From NCBI GenBank assembly GCA_003045895.1, contig PZPC01000030.1, forward strand, positions 1-58,727: a stretch of 58,727 bases of DNA, given 5' to 3'. Source of the stretch: Bacteroidota bacterium (GTDB lineage: Bacteria > Bacteroidota > Bacteroidia > Chitinophagales > Saprospiraceae). Both the position numbers and the translations under genes were made by a program. Positions 8,215 to 16,936 of this stretch are shown here, one piece after another (the stretch's first letter is position 1; each line of letters opens with the position of its first letter). The notes under the pieces are model-generated. The model did not search any database. It had not been told where the DNA came from and saw nothing but the letters and a program-made list of their open reading frames with translations.

Positions 8215-8880
8215 CTACTGTACCTGGCTGCCGTCGAACAGCCGGACCAGGCGGTGGGTGCGCCGGGCCATACTTTCGTCGTGGGTAACCATCACGATGG
8301 TGGCGCCGTCCTCGGCGTTGAGGCGCAGGAGGATATCCATGATCTCGTTGCCCATCACGCTGTCCAGGTTACCCGTAGGCTCATCAGCCAGGATGATGTT
8401 GGGCCGCCCGACGATGGATCGCGCGATGGCAACCCGCTGCTTCTGCCCACCCGACAGCTGGCCGGGGAAGTGAGACATCCGGTTTTTCAGGCCCACCTGC
8501 TCCAGGGCCACCTGGGCCAGTTGGCGGCGTTCCTTGCCACTCACCTGGCGGTACAGCAGGGGCAACTCCACGTTGTCGATCACCGAAAGGTCGTTGATCA
8601 GGTGAAAGCTCTGGAAGATGAAGCCCAGGTGCTGGTTGCGGAAGCGGGCCGTGGCTTTGCTGTTGTAGTTGGCCACCACCTGCCCCGCTACTTCAATACG
8701 CCCACCGGAAGGCTCGTCGATGAGGCCCATAATATTAAGGAGCGTACTCTTGCCACAACCCGACGGGCCCATGATGGACAAAAATTCGCCCTGCGCCACC
8801 GCCAGGTTAATGGTGTTCAAAGCCAGCGTTTCGATGGTATCGGTGCGGTACACCTTGTTGATGTTTTCCAGCTTGATCAT
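8215..8880 (-). CDS. ABC transporter ATP-binding protein, MacB/LolD family
   Basis: 221 residues, a stand-alone nucleotide-binding domain. Walker A is GPSGCGKST at 38-46, the signature is LSGGQKQRVAIARS, Walker B is ILADEPTGNLD and the switch histidine is in VTHD. The length and these motifs fit the MacB/LolD/FtsE group, which work with FtsX-type permeases. The two genes just downstream supply such permeases and the gene just upstream encodes TolC. The protein powers the exporter from the cytoplasmic face. Confidence 0.93.
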   Translation of the reverse strand: MIKLENINKVYRTDTIETLALNTINLAVAQGEFLSIMGPSGCGKSTLLNIMGLIDEPSGGRIEVAGQVVANYNSKATARFRNQHLGFIFQSFHLINDLSVIDNVELPLLYRQVSGKERRQLAQVALEQVGLKNRMSHFPGQLSGGQKQRVAIARSIVGRPNIILADEPTGNLDSVMGNEIMDILLRLNAEDGATIVMVTHDESMARRTHRLVRLFDGSQVQ

Positions 8881-8951
8881 GGTATTTAGCGTTTGTTTTT
8901 TTTAAAATGAAGTTTCAATAACCTTAAGTGGGCCGCGCCGTTTCCGTTCGG

Positions 8952-10376
8952 CTACTGCCACTGGCCCAATGTCAGTTGCCGCAGATCCGCCACCGTCAGC
9001 CAGTAGGCCCGCAGCGCCGCCACGTAGGTTCGGGCAGCACCGTCCTTTTCGCGTTGGGCCAGCGTCAGCTCCGTCAGGGGCGTGGCCCCCAGCACGTAGC
9101 TTTCGGTGGTGATGCGAAATCGTTCCTCGGTCAGTTCGCGCAGTTGCTGCACCAGGCCGAGTTCTTGTTCCAGACTCCGAAAATCGCGCAACGTATTGCG
9201 CACCTGGCTTTCCAGATCCAGGATTTCGCGCTGCACAGCAGCTTCGGTATAGGCCTGGCTGACAACCGCCTGCTGCACCCTGGCCCGGCGCTGACCGCCA
9301 TCGAAAATGGGCACATTCACCTGCAATTCCACAAAGGCCTCGGGGAGGGCATCCTGGTAAATGTCGGCCAGGTCGCCGCTGCTGCGTACCCGTCCGAAGG
9401 CGGCGGTCAGTTGCAACTCGGGGCCATCCGTCCGCCGGGCCCGGGCCAGTTGTTGCCGGGCCTCGAGCTGCCGGCGCTGCACCGCCAGCCATTCGGGCCG
9501 GCGGGCGCGCGCCCAGGCCAGGGCCGTGTTTTCGTCCAGCTCCAGGACCGGCAGCTCCCTGGATGGTTCTACCGGGCGGTAGCGGTGCTGATTCGGGTCT
9601 TCGCCCAAAAAAACCGCCAGCGCTGCCGAGGCCTGGTCGTATTCCTGCCGGGCGCGGAGTTGCCCCCGTTGTGCCGACAGCTTTTCGAGCTCCAGTTGCA
9701 GCAGGTCGCGGCGGCTCACCTTACCCAAAGCGTAGCGCTCCTGCGCAATGGCATACAGCCGTTCGTTGGCCACAAAGTTCGTATCGGCAATGCGGCTTTC
9801 CTGGCTGGCCAGCAGCAGGTCAAAGTACAGTTGGGTAGCGGTCACCCGCAGCTGTTCCAGTTGCAGGGTGTACTGCCGCTGGGCTTCCTGCAACCGCAGA
9901 GGGGCCAGTTGCCGCTCCCATTTGATGGCATTGTAGGCAAAGATGGGTTGCGACAAGCCCACCCGAAAAGGCAGGCCGTTGTACAGGCTGAAGTCGGTCT
10001 CAAAATCGTCGAACCGCTGCAGGTTCGACTGTACGAACACCGTCCCACCCGTCAGGGGGAGCACCTGAGTCAGCGCCAGTCCCAGCGCCGAATTGTTGTT
10101 CTGGACGGGTTGAAAACGCACCGTCCCGTCGGGCTGGGTAATCTCGCTGAAGGTCTTGTTGTAGTTCGGCACATTGGCGGTAGCCCGCAACTGCGGCAGC
10201 AAGCTCGCCCGAAAGCTGCGGTTGTCCAACGTGGCCAGTGCCTGGTCGCGCTCGGCAGCCTGCCGCTGCAGCGACCGCTCGGTAGCCAGCTGCAAAAAGC
10301 GCTCCAGCGAAAGGCTGTCGGCCGTTTGCGCAGCTAGCGTAGCAGTAAACAGCAGCAATGGTAGTATAATTCGCAT
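8952..10376 (-). CDS. TolC-family outer-membrane efflux channel
   Basis: 474 residues. A signal peptide (MRIILPLLLFTATLAAQ) is followed by two repeats of long helices with the pattern of OEP/TolC proteins, for example SLSLERFLQLATERSLQRQA at the start and VAALRAYWLTVADLRQLTLG at the end. TolC forms the trimeric outer-membrane and periplasmic duct for ABC or RND pumps. It is the only channel in this cluster and sits 71 bases upstream of the ATPase gene, so it should serve the MacB-type pump. A 606-base repeat array separates it from the adaptor gene. Confidence 0.92.
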   Translation of the reverse strand: MRIILPLLLFTATLAAQTADSLSLERFLQLATERSLQRQAAERDQALATLDNRSFRASLLPQLRATANVPNYNKTFSEITQPDGTVRFQPVQNNNSALGLALTQVLPLTGGTVFVQSNLQRFDDFETDFSLYNGLPFRVGLSQPIFAYNAIKWERQLAPLRLQEAQRQYTLQLEQLRVTATQLYFDLLLASQESRIADTNFVANERLYAIAQERYALGKVSRRDLLQLELEKLSAQRGQLRARQEYDQASAALAVFLGEDPNQHRYRPVEPSRELPVLELDENTALAWARARRPEWLAVQRRQLEARQQLARARRTDGPELQLTAAFGRVRSSGDLADIYQDALPEAFVELQVNVPIFDGGQRRARVQQAVVSQAYTEAAVQREILDLESQVRNTLRDFRSLEQELGLVQQLRELTEERFRITTESYVLGATPLTELTLAQREKDGAARTYVAALRAYWLTVADLRQLTLGQWQ

Positions 10377-10402
10377 AAAATAATGTTACCTAATTTGTGA
10401 TC

Positions 10403-10979
10403 TACGTGCCCTGTGTCGTAAAAACCTTGGTGCCCTTGGAGCCTTGGTGGCAAAAAAACGCCGTGCCCTCTGTCACCCCTGTGCCCTGTGTGGTTAAAAA
10501 AATCTTGGCGTCCTTGGTGCCTTGGTGGCAAAAAAGCCGCTGTGCCCTGTGTTACCTCTGTGCCCTGTGATAACCCATCCCCCAGCCCTTCCCTTTCAAG
10601 GAAGGGAGGCGTGCTGCGCGTATTCGAAAAGTACTGTCAGTTAGACCAGCCCGGCTGACAGCTGTACTTCGTAAAAATTTCCATGCCTCCGTGGCAAAAA
10701 ATCTTGGTGCCTTGGTGGCAAAAAACCTCCGTGCCCTCTGTCACCCCTGTGCCCTGTGTGGTTAAAAAAACCTTGGTGTCCTTGGAGCCTTGGTGGCAAA
10801 AAACGCCGTGCCCTTTGTCACCTCTGTGCCCTGTGTGGTAAAAAAAATCTTGGCGTCCTTGGTGCCTTGGTGGCAAAAAACGCCGTGCCCCCGTGTCTCC
10901 GTGGCAAAACCTTGGTGCCCTCCCTCCTCTGTGCCCTGTGTGGTAAAAACCCTTCGTGGTAAAAACCGCTGTGTCCTCC
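10403..10979. repeat. Modular repeat array in the adaptor-TolC spacer
   Basis: The array alternates two word types. One is CCTTGGTG/CCTTGG/GCCTTGGTGGC followed by a run of A; the other is CCGTGCCCTCTGT, CTGTGCCCTGTGTGG, again followed by A. A block of about 110 bases at 10425-10533 is repeated almost exactly at 10771-10880. The array is split by an unrelated insert (about 10568-10680). Read on the minus strand it makes spurious ORFs rich in HTGHRGD-like residues, which should not be called genes. It would be transcribed as part of the efflux operon unless a promoter lies within. Confidence 0.85.
10568..10680. other. Hairpin-bearing insert inside the repeat array
   Basis: Two inverted repeats are visible. 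CCCTTCC and GGAAGGG (586-592 and 600-606 after 10000) form a tight stem. CTGTCAG at 10634-10640 pairs with CTGACAG at 10655-10661, extended by AGTAC/GTACT with a small bulge. The sequence is unlike the surrounding modules, so it may be a separate small element or a structured RNA segment. Confidence 0.5.
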
Positions 10980-10982
10980 CCC

Positions 10983-12230
10983 CTACTCCAGCTGAATGTG
11001 ATCCAGGTGTTCAAAATCGGTCATGTCGCTGATGATGATGCGGTCGCCAGCCTGGAGGCCAGCGCCTTCCACCTCAATGAACTCGCCGTTGCTCACGCCC
11101 GTGTGCACATCTATCCTTTCGGCGCGGTTGCCCCGCACCACGAAGATGGCCTGGCGCAGCCCCCCCCGGAAGGCGGGCCCCTGCTTGACGTACAGCGCCT
11201 GCTCCTTGCGGTCGGTGACGACGAAAATTTCCAGGCGCATGTTTGGCCGCAGCTGGTCATCGTCCGGCACTTCCAGCCCGACGATAAACGACACGGTATT
11301 GTTGGCTACTGCTGGCAAAATATTGGTGATGTGTCCAGTAATGGTATGGTCGTTGACGCGCACGCGCACCGGCTGCCCCAGCTTAATGCGGTCGGCGTAG
11401 CGATCTGAGCAGAACCCTTCAATCTGGAAGCTGCGCAGGTCGGCAATGCGCACCAGGGGCTGGCCCTCGGCCACCTGCTCGCCGATGTTTTCGTTCACCC
11501 AGGTAATCACGCCAGCGCCCGGCGCGCGCACCTCGGTGAGGAGTAGTTTCCGCTCCAGGTCACTGACCTCCTGCGCCTGGATGTCGGCTTCCAGGGCTAC
11601 TTCCCGCTGCCGCCCCGCCAGGCTGCTGCGCCGGTATTGGAGTTCGTTTTCGAGTTTGGATTTTTCGAGTTCCAGGATTTGCAGGCGCGTTTGGGCTTGC
11701 TCCACCTCTTCGGCCGTGCCGCCACCGATCTTTTGCAGGCGTTGGGCATCCGTTAGTTGGGTGCGGGCGGCGGCTACCTCCAGGCCTTTGATCTGGTCGT
11801 CGTACTGCAGTTCTTTCAGGTCGCGATCCAGCTCCAGCTGCAACAACCCGATGGCGTTGCGCCGCAAACTCAGGCGGCTCTTGCGGGCTGCTACGTCCTG
11901 GGCCACTTCGGTCTTGTTCAGGCGCAGGATCAGGTCGCCCGGCTTCACCGGCGTCCCCGAGCGGCGGAAAACCTGCTCAATGTCGGCGGCAATGGGGGCA
12001 TTGAGTTGTTGTTCGAAGGAGGGGGTCACCAGACCGGTGGCGGCAATGGTACTTTCCAGTGGACCCGTGGTCAGGGTCGCCATCCGGAAGTCGCTACCCC
12101 GGGCCTTGGGCGCCAGCGCGGCCCGCAGTGCCCAGGTACCAACCAGCAGCAGCAATGCCAGCGCCAGGGCCCGACCCCATTTGCGGCGGCGGGTACGGCG
12201 TTGTATCTTATCGTCTAGCTCTCGATCCAT
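10983..12230 (-). CDS. Periplasmic efflux adaptor (HlyD/MacA-like membrane fusion protein)
   Basis: 415 residues. A basic N-terminus (KIQRRTRRRKWGR) precedes one membrane helix (about 20-37). The biotinyl-lipoyl-like half motifs are near NAPIAADIEQVF and APGAGVITWV, with a long alpha-helical hairpin (about 105-245, coiled-coil rich) between them, then beta-barrel and membrane-proximal domains. Such adaptors bridge an inner-membrane pump and TolC. It is the first gene of the minus-strand efflux cluster, and a candidate sigma-54 promoter lies just before it. The pairing with MacB-type permeases makes it MacA-like in role, although the inner-membrane anchor and sequence are only generally similar. 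Confidence 0.9.
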   Translation of the reverse strand: MDRELDDKIQRRTRRRKWGRALALALLLLVGTWALRAALAPKARGSDFRMATLTTGPLESTIAATGLVTPSFEQQLNAPIAADIEQVFRRSGTPVKPGDLILRLNKTEVAQDVAARKSRLSLRRNAIGLLQLELDRDLKELQYDDQIKGLEVAAARTQLTDAQRLQKIGGGTAEEVEQAQTRLQILELEKSKLENELQYRRSSLAGRQREVALEADIQAQEVSDLERKLLLTEVRAPGAGVITWVNENIGEQVAEGQPLVRIADLRSFQIEGFCSDRYADRIKLGQPVRVRVNDHTITGHITNILPAVANNTVSFIVGLEVPDDDQLRPNMRLEIFVVTDRKEQALYVKQGPAFRGGLRQAIFVVRGNRAERIDVHTGVSNGEFIEVEGAGLQAGDRIIISDMTDFEHLDHIQLE

Positions 12231-12259
12231 GGGTTAGCTGTTGGTTACGCAGGGTATAA

Positions 12260-12275
12260 GCCAATGGGCATGCCA
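12260..12275 (-). promoter_or_regulatory. Candidate sigma-54 promoter for the efflux operon
   Basis: On the minus strand the sequence is TGGCATGCCCATTGGC. The sigma-54 consensus is TGGCACG-N4-TTGC; this site matches except for C to T in the -24 box and G for C in the -12 box. The deduced start would lie near 12248, about 18 bases before the adaptor ATG. The operon encodes a sigma-54 activator, which makes the match more credible. Confidence 0.45.
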
Positions 12276-12287
12276 AAAAACAGCTCA

Positions 12288-12300
12288 ACTGACAATCAGT
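12288..12300. promoter_or_regulatory. Inverted repeat ACTGA-CAA-TCAGT, possible operator
   Basis: A perfect 5+3+5 dyad lies about 15 bases upstream of the candidate -24 box of the efflux operon. A Fis-type activator dimer could bind such a site, although it is closer to the promoter than most enhancer sites. This is inference from position and symmetry only. Confidence 0.35.
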
Positions 12301-12388
12301 ATGTTACAAATGAAAAAATCCGACACCTGTTTGATATCAGACGCTGGGGTGGTCGAAAGTGGGATGATTTAAAATTTCCGACCTTCTC

Positions 12389-14509
12389 CTAACTAATCCG
12401 ACTCCACCCCTTCAGGTGTTTGTAATGCTTGTCCAGAAAGGCGCCCAGGGGCCGGTGGTGTTCTTTTTCCAGCTGGGGATCGTCATCGAGGATGCGGTGG
12501 GCAATTTCGCGGGCGGTTTGCAGGATGCGACCGTCCTGGGCCAGGTCGGCGATGCGGAGGTTGAGGATGCCGCTTTGCTCAGTGCCCTCGATGTTGCCGG
12601 GGCCGCGCAGGCGCAAATCCGCTTCGGCAATTTCGAAGCCGTTGTTGGTGCGGACCATGGTGGCTATGCGCTCGCGGCTCTCGTTGCTCAGCTTGAATCC
12701 CGACATCAGGATGCAGTACGACTGATCGGCGCCACGCCCTACCCTACCGCGCAGCTGGTGCAATTGCGACAAGCCGAAGCGCTCGGTATTTTCGATCACC
12801 ATCACGCTGGCGTTGGGCACGTTCACCCCTACTTCGATCACCGTGGTGGCGACCATGATCTGGGTGACGCCGGTCTTGAAGCGTTGCATTTCGAAGTCCT
12901 TAACGTCCGATTTCATGCGGCCGTGCACCACGCTGATCTGGAACTGGGGCTGGGGGAAGTCGAGCAGCAGCACTTCGTAGCCTGCTTCCAGGGCCTGCAG
13001 GTCCAATTTTTCGCTCTCCTCGATCAGCGGAAAAACCACGTAGATCTGGCGGCCCAGCGCAATCTGCTCCTTCATGAAGCCGATCACGCGGCGGCGCTGG
13101 TGTTCCGTTTTGTGCAGGGTTTCGATGGCCTTGCGCCCGGGTGGCAACTCGTCGATCACCGATACGTCGAGGTCGCCGTACAGGGTCATGGCCAGGGTGC
13201 GGGGAATGGGGGTAGCCGTCATCACGAGAATATGTGGCGGGTAGGGCGTGTTCTTCTTCCAGAGCTTGGCGCGCTGCATCACCCCGAAGCGGTGTTGCTC
13301 GTCCACGATGGCCAGGCCCAGGTTCTGGAAAACCACCGGAGGCTCCAGGACCGCGTGCGTACCCACCAGGATATGAATTTCCCCGGCGGCCAATTGCTCG
13401 AGCAACAGCTTGCGCTTCTTGCCCCGCACATTCCCCGACAGGTAGCCGATGGTGAGGCCCAGCCCTTCGACGTATTCGCTGATGCCTTCGTAGTGCTGTT
13501 GCGCCAGGATCTCCGTCGGCGCCAATATGCAAGCCTGAAAGCCATTGTCGATGGCCATGAGCATGCTCATCAGGGCCACCATGGTCTTGCCACTCCCCAC
13601 ATCGCCCTGCAAGAGGCGGTTCATCTGGATGGGGCGGCCCAGGTCCTGCCGGATTTCGCGGAGTACCCGCTTCTGGGCGCCGGTCAGTTCAAAAGGCAGT
13701 TTTTCCTGGTAAAAGGTATTGAAATAATCACCAATCGTTGGGAAGGGATAACCGATAATGGCTCCCTTGCGGCGCTTCTTGAGTTGGAGGAGGCGCATCT
13801 GCAACAGAAAGAGTTCCTCGAACTTCAGGCGGTTGCGGGCGGCTTTGAGCTGCTCGGCGTCGGGCGGAAAGTGGATGATTTTCAGCGCGTCAAATCGTCC
13901 CAGCAAGCGCAATTTCTGGCGGATGTATTCCGGGATCATCTCGGGCACGTCTGCGGGCGTCAGCTTCTCGAAGATGGTTTGGATCAGGCGGCGGCGCACC
14001 TTGTTGTCCAGGCCTCTGGTGTTCAGCTTTTCGGTGCTCGGGTAGACGGGCGCGAAGGTCAGCGCCTCCTCGGTATTGCGGGTGTCGGCGGCTTCCATCT
14101 CCGGGTGGGAGATATTGAGGCTGTTGCGGAAATCGGTTATTTTGCCGTACACGACGTATTCCTTACCCACCTCCAGGTTCTTCTGCAACCAGTGGACGCC
14201 TTTGAACCAAACCAGCTCGATGCTGCCCGAGGCATCGCGCAGCACGCCACTGAGGCGTTGCTTGCGGCCTTCGCCCTGCACCGTCAGGCGGCGCAGGATA
14301 CCTTTTAGTTGTACCGTACCGCTGTCGGGCATCAGCTCCCCGATGCGGTGAAACTCCGTCTTGTCGACGTAGCGAAACGGAAACTGCATCAGCAGGTCCC
14401 CGAAGTTGTGGATGCCCAGTTCCTTGCGCAGCATTTCGCCCCGCGACGGCCCCACCCCCTTCAGGTATTCAATGCCCATATCCAGTAGCTGGCTGTTGCC
14501 GGGTTGCAT
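12389..14509 (-). CDS. recG: ATP-dependent DNA helicase RecG
   Basis: 706 residues, the normal RecG length. An N-terminal wedge/OB-fold region (LKGVGPSRGEMLRKELGI near the start) is followed by a superfamily 2 helicase core: motif I LLQGDVGSGKT, a DEQHRFGV Walker B variant (DEQH box), MTATPIPRTLA, and the C-terminal motifs VGVNVPNASVMVIENTERFG and QLRGRVGRG. RecG reverses stalled forks and processes Holliday junctions and R-loops in the cytoplasm. It lies downstream of a run of minus-strand genes (dprA to the DUF885 gene), with 116 bases to its upstream neighbour. The long plus-strand ORF on the opposite strand is a shadow. Confidence 0.97.
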   Translation of the reverse strand: MQPGNSQLLDMGIEYLKGVGPSRGEMLRKELGIHNFGDLLMQFPFRYVDKTEFHRIGELMPDSGTVQLKGILRRLTVQGEGRKQRLSGVLRDASGSIELVWFKGVHWLQKNLEVGKEYVVYGKITDFRNSLNISHPEMEAADTRNTEEALTFAPVYPSTEKLNTRGLDNKVRRRLIQTIFEKLTPADVPEMIPEYIRQKLRLLGRFDALKIIHFPPDAEQLKAARNRLKFEELFLLQMRLLQLKKRRKGAIIGYPFPTIGDYFNTFYQEKLPFELTGAQKRVLREIRQDLGRPIQMNRLLQGDVGSGKTMVALMSMLMAIDNGFQACILAPTEILAQQHYEGISEYVEGLGLTIGYLSGNVRGKKRKLLLEQLAAGEIHILVGTHAVLEPPVVFQNLGLAIVDEQHRFGVMQRAKLWKKNTPYPPHILVMTATPIPRTLAMTLYGDLDVSVIDELPPGRKAIETLHKTEHQRRRVIGFMKEQIALGRQIYVVFPLIEESEKLDLQALEAGYEVLLLDFPQPQFQISVVHGRMKSDVKDFEMQRFKTGVTQIMVATTVIEVGVNVPNASVMVIENTERFGLSQLHQLRGRVGRGADQSYCILMSGFKLSNESRERIATMVRTNNGFEIAEADLRLRGPGNIEGTEQSGILNLRIADLAQDGRILQTAREIAHRILDDDPQLEKEHHRPLGAFLDKHYKHLKGWSRIS

Positions 14510-14625
14510 GGTTTATTATCCTTTAAAGCGTATGTCTAATAGCCTGCTGTGTCGGTTAAGAACCGCCTAAAGTTAACGTTTTTTTTGGTGAAGCAGCTCC
14601 CGTCGGGCGGCGCCCCCGTCTGGCT

Positions 14626-16287
14626 TTACTGCAAGATCCCCTTGAGGTGTTCCTGGTTTCCCGTGAGTTGCCGGTGGCCCAACGCGATCGGAATATTGCC
14701 AATGGCGTTCACCTCGTCAAAGAAGGATTTTAGCAGGAAGGGCTTCCCGAGGGTTTCCTGGAGGCGCGCATAATCGGCCAGCGCCTCCTCCACGAGGTAT
14801 TTTCCGGTGATGTAGCTGGTGCCGTAGCCCGGTTGGCGCAGGTAGAGGTGTTGCTCAAAGATGAGCAGTTCTTTTTCCGTTTTCATCCAGCCACGGGGCG
14901 TATAGTCCGAATGGATACCGCCAGCCTCGGCCATCGTCAGCTCGTTGGCCTGGGCGTAGAGCGAGCCCAGCCCGCGGGCCGCCCGTTGGGCGATCATAAT
15001 GTAGACGATCTCCCGCACCCGGGGGTTGTCGTCGTACAAGCCGGCCTGCATAAACATTTCTTCCACCGCAGTGGCCATGCCCTCGTTGCGGGAGTCGAAG
15101 ATGTTGTACAGCAGGGGCCCACGCCGGATTTCGCTCGGATGCGGCGTCTGGTCCATGCGCGCCAACTCGAACCAGTGGTAAAAGTGGGAGTAGAGCGGCC
15201 GCGGATCGTAGTGCGCCGTGATCAAAAAAAAGTTGCGCTCCGCCCGCGGCACGAACTCGCCCAAGTGTTCGCGCAGCGCTGGCGCAAAATAAGGCGCAAC
15301 GGTCACAATGTCTTGCTCGTCCAGAAACTGCAGCAGGCTCGCTGCCGATTTTTCGGCCAGGGCCTGGTAGGCTTCCGGCGTGTCGGCGTCCACCAGGGGC
15401 GGCAAGTGGCGGTTGCGGTGTTCTTCGAGCTTGAGCGACGACCAGGCACGGGCGAGTTCGCGCTTCAGCAACAGCACTTCTTCGTCCCAGGTCAGGGGCA
15501 CCAGGTGCACGTTTTGCTGGTACCAGGTGTACTGTTCCTTGCCGATGCCGGAGGGGCCGTCTTTGGTGGCGGCTTCCTTTTCCAACCAGGCGACCAGGTC
15601 GTCCGTGGCCTTGCTGGCTGCCTGAATGGCGGCGACCAGTTCTCCATCTTCGCGCACCCCGGGCAAGTTTAGCATCATCTGCAAGTCCTCACCCTGGAAA
15701 CGGATGTCCCGAATGCCGGTCACCCACAGCTCTTGGGCGTTGCCGGTGAGGTTGAGCTGGGCTTGCTGGTTCAGGGCGGGAATCACCCGCAGGTCGGCCA
15801 GCAGGCGGTCTTTTTCGGTGGGCACGAGCGGGAACGTGTACGTCCAGAGCTCCGTGGTGTGGTGGTGGGTAGGGCCTTCGTGGGCGGGCACGTCGCTGCG
15901 CTCCGTCCAGATGGACTTGTAGAAGGCAGGGTCGCGCACCCAGGGCTGGAGCATATGCTGGTTGAAGTCGTAGCCGTTCATCTCGGCCTGCACCAGTTGC
16001 CAGTCTATTTGTGCGGCTACGGGCCAGGCCGTGGTGTCCATAGACAGCAGGCGAGACCGCAATTGGTCGAAGGCCGGCCGGCGCTGGGCAAAGGTGGCCG
16101 CGGTGTAGTCGGGAGCCCCATCGCGGAGGGGTGGGTTTTCAAAAGTCCGCCATTCCCCAAACAAGGCCACGAGGTTTTCGTAGGTGGCCGCAGCAGACGA
16201 GGACGATGGTTTGGATTGGCAGCCGAGGAACAGACAGCTTACGCAAAATAACGTCAGTAGGTGGAATGGGTATTTTATATTCATCAT
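14626..16287 (-). CDS. DUF885-family lipoprotein
   Basis: 553 residues with a lipoprotein signal ending in LFLGC (C23), so anchored to a membrane on the periplasmic or outer side. The body matches DUF885 features such as an [14 protein letters not shown] segment near the C-terminus and the [12 protein letters not shown] helix. Most DUF885 proteins carry an HExxPGHH zinc motif; I do not find it here, and the corresponding stretch reads [18 protein letters not shown]. It may therefore be a non-catalytic or divergent member. It sits between recG and a small lipoprotein gene on the same strand. Confidence 0.75.
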   Translation of the reverse strand: MMNIKYPFHLLTLFCVSCLFLGCQSKPSSSSAAATYENLVALFGEWRTFENPPLRDGAPDYTAATFAQRRPAFDQLRSRLLSMDTTAWPVAAQIDWQLVQAEMNGYDFNQHMLQPWVRDPAFYKSIWTERSDVPAHEGPTHHHTTELWTYTFPLVPTEKDRLLADLRVIPALNQQAQLNLTGNAQELWVTGIRDIRFQGEDLQMMLNLPGVREDGELVAAIQAASKATDDLVAWLEKEAATKDGPSGIGKEQYTWYQQNVHLVPLTWDEEVLLLKRELARAWSSLKLEEHRNRHLPPLVDADTPEAYQALAEKSAASLLQFLDEQDIVTVAPYFAPALREHLGEFVPRAERNFFLITAHYDPRPLYSHFYHWFELARMDQTPHPSEIRRGPLLYNIFDSRNEGMATAVEEMFMQAGLYDDNPRVREIVYIMIAQRAARGLGSLYAQANELTMAEAGGIHSDYTPRGWMKTEKELLIFEQHLYLRQPGYGTSYITGKYLVEEALADYARLQETLGKPFLLKSFFDEVNAIGNIPIALGHRQLTGNQEHLKGILQ

Positions 16288-16358
16288 AGTAGATTTTATT
16301 AGGGTAAGGACATGATGGGTGAAATTCAGCGTACTGCTCGATGGAAGCTAAGATCATA

Positions 16359-16883
16359 TCAGTCCGCGATCTCCAGCAATTCACAGCCGATAAATTGATA
16401 GGCCTGCCCGTTCCACCTGAAATAAGCCAGGTAGCCGGTCGGCTCGGGTTTGCTTTCCACCACGTAGATTTGGTCTAAATTTCCGAACTTCTTCGTAAAA
16501 TCATCACGGAGATAGCCGTTCAGATACCCTTCCGTCAGGTGCCCAATGACCAGGTCTGTGCGCTCACTCAGGGATTCGAATACGTGAATACCCATGTCTT
16601 CGTCCCGGAATTCATCCGCCGAAACCAGGAAATTCTGGAAGCTGGCGTAAGGAAATGGAAAAGCAATTTGCCCGGACAGATACGTCTTGTCGTTCGCTTG
16701 CTGAACAAACGCACGCCAGAAGGTCTTAAAATCAGGCACCGTAGCCGCTTGCTGAGCAGTGGCATTTTCAGCGGCACTATCCACCTCTGCCGTTTCAGCG
16801 GCAGCCGAAGAAGCGGAATGGCCACTACAACCCGCCAGAACAAATGCGATCAGCAAAGGAAAGAACAGGGAAAGTCTACGCAT
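16359..16883 (-). CDS. Hypothetical lipoprotein
   Basis: 174 residues. The signal MRRLSLFF to FVLAGC has the lipobox cysteine at residue 19. An Ala/Ser/Glu-rich linker (20-46) precedes a compact domain (47-174) rich in aromatic residues (DFKTFWRAFVQQANDKTYL, YLAYFRWNGQAYQFIGCEL). The family is not recognised. The mature domain resembles small secreted alpha+beta proteins in general composition only. It lies 53 bases downstream of the alkaline phosphatase gene and 71 bases upstream of the DUF885 gene, so these three lipoprotein genes may be co-transcribed. Confidence 0.7.
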   Translation of the reverse strand: MRRLSLFFPLLIAFVLAGCSGHSASSAAAETAEVDSAAENATAQQAATVPDFKTFWRAFVQQANDKTYLSGQIAFPFPYASFQNFLVSADEFRDEDMGIHVFESLSERTDLVIGHLTEGYLNGYLRDDFTKKFGNLDQIYVVESKPEPTGYLAYFRWNGQAYQFIGCELLEIAD

Positions 16884-16936
16884 AACTCATATCTTTTTGT
16901 GATAAAACACCTATTCCTGACCGCCGGAAGCTGCGA

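Noticed and set aside
10403-10979. CRISPR-like look of the repeat array
   Set aside because: Repeats are degenerate, of two types and without spacers of equal length; no cas genes are near.
10334-11014. Minus-strand ORFs rich in HTGHRGD-like residues
   Set aside because: They are translations of the modular repeat array and have no start, domain or conservation signal of their own.
12416-14308. Plus-strand ORF of 630 residues opposite recG
   Set aside because: A shadow of recG; no signal or domain visible.
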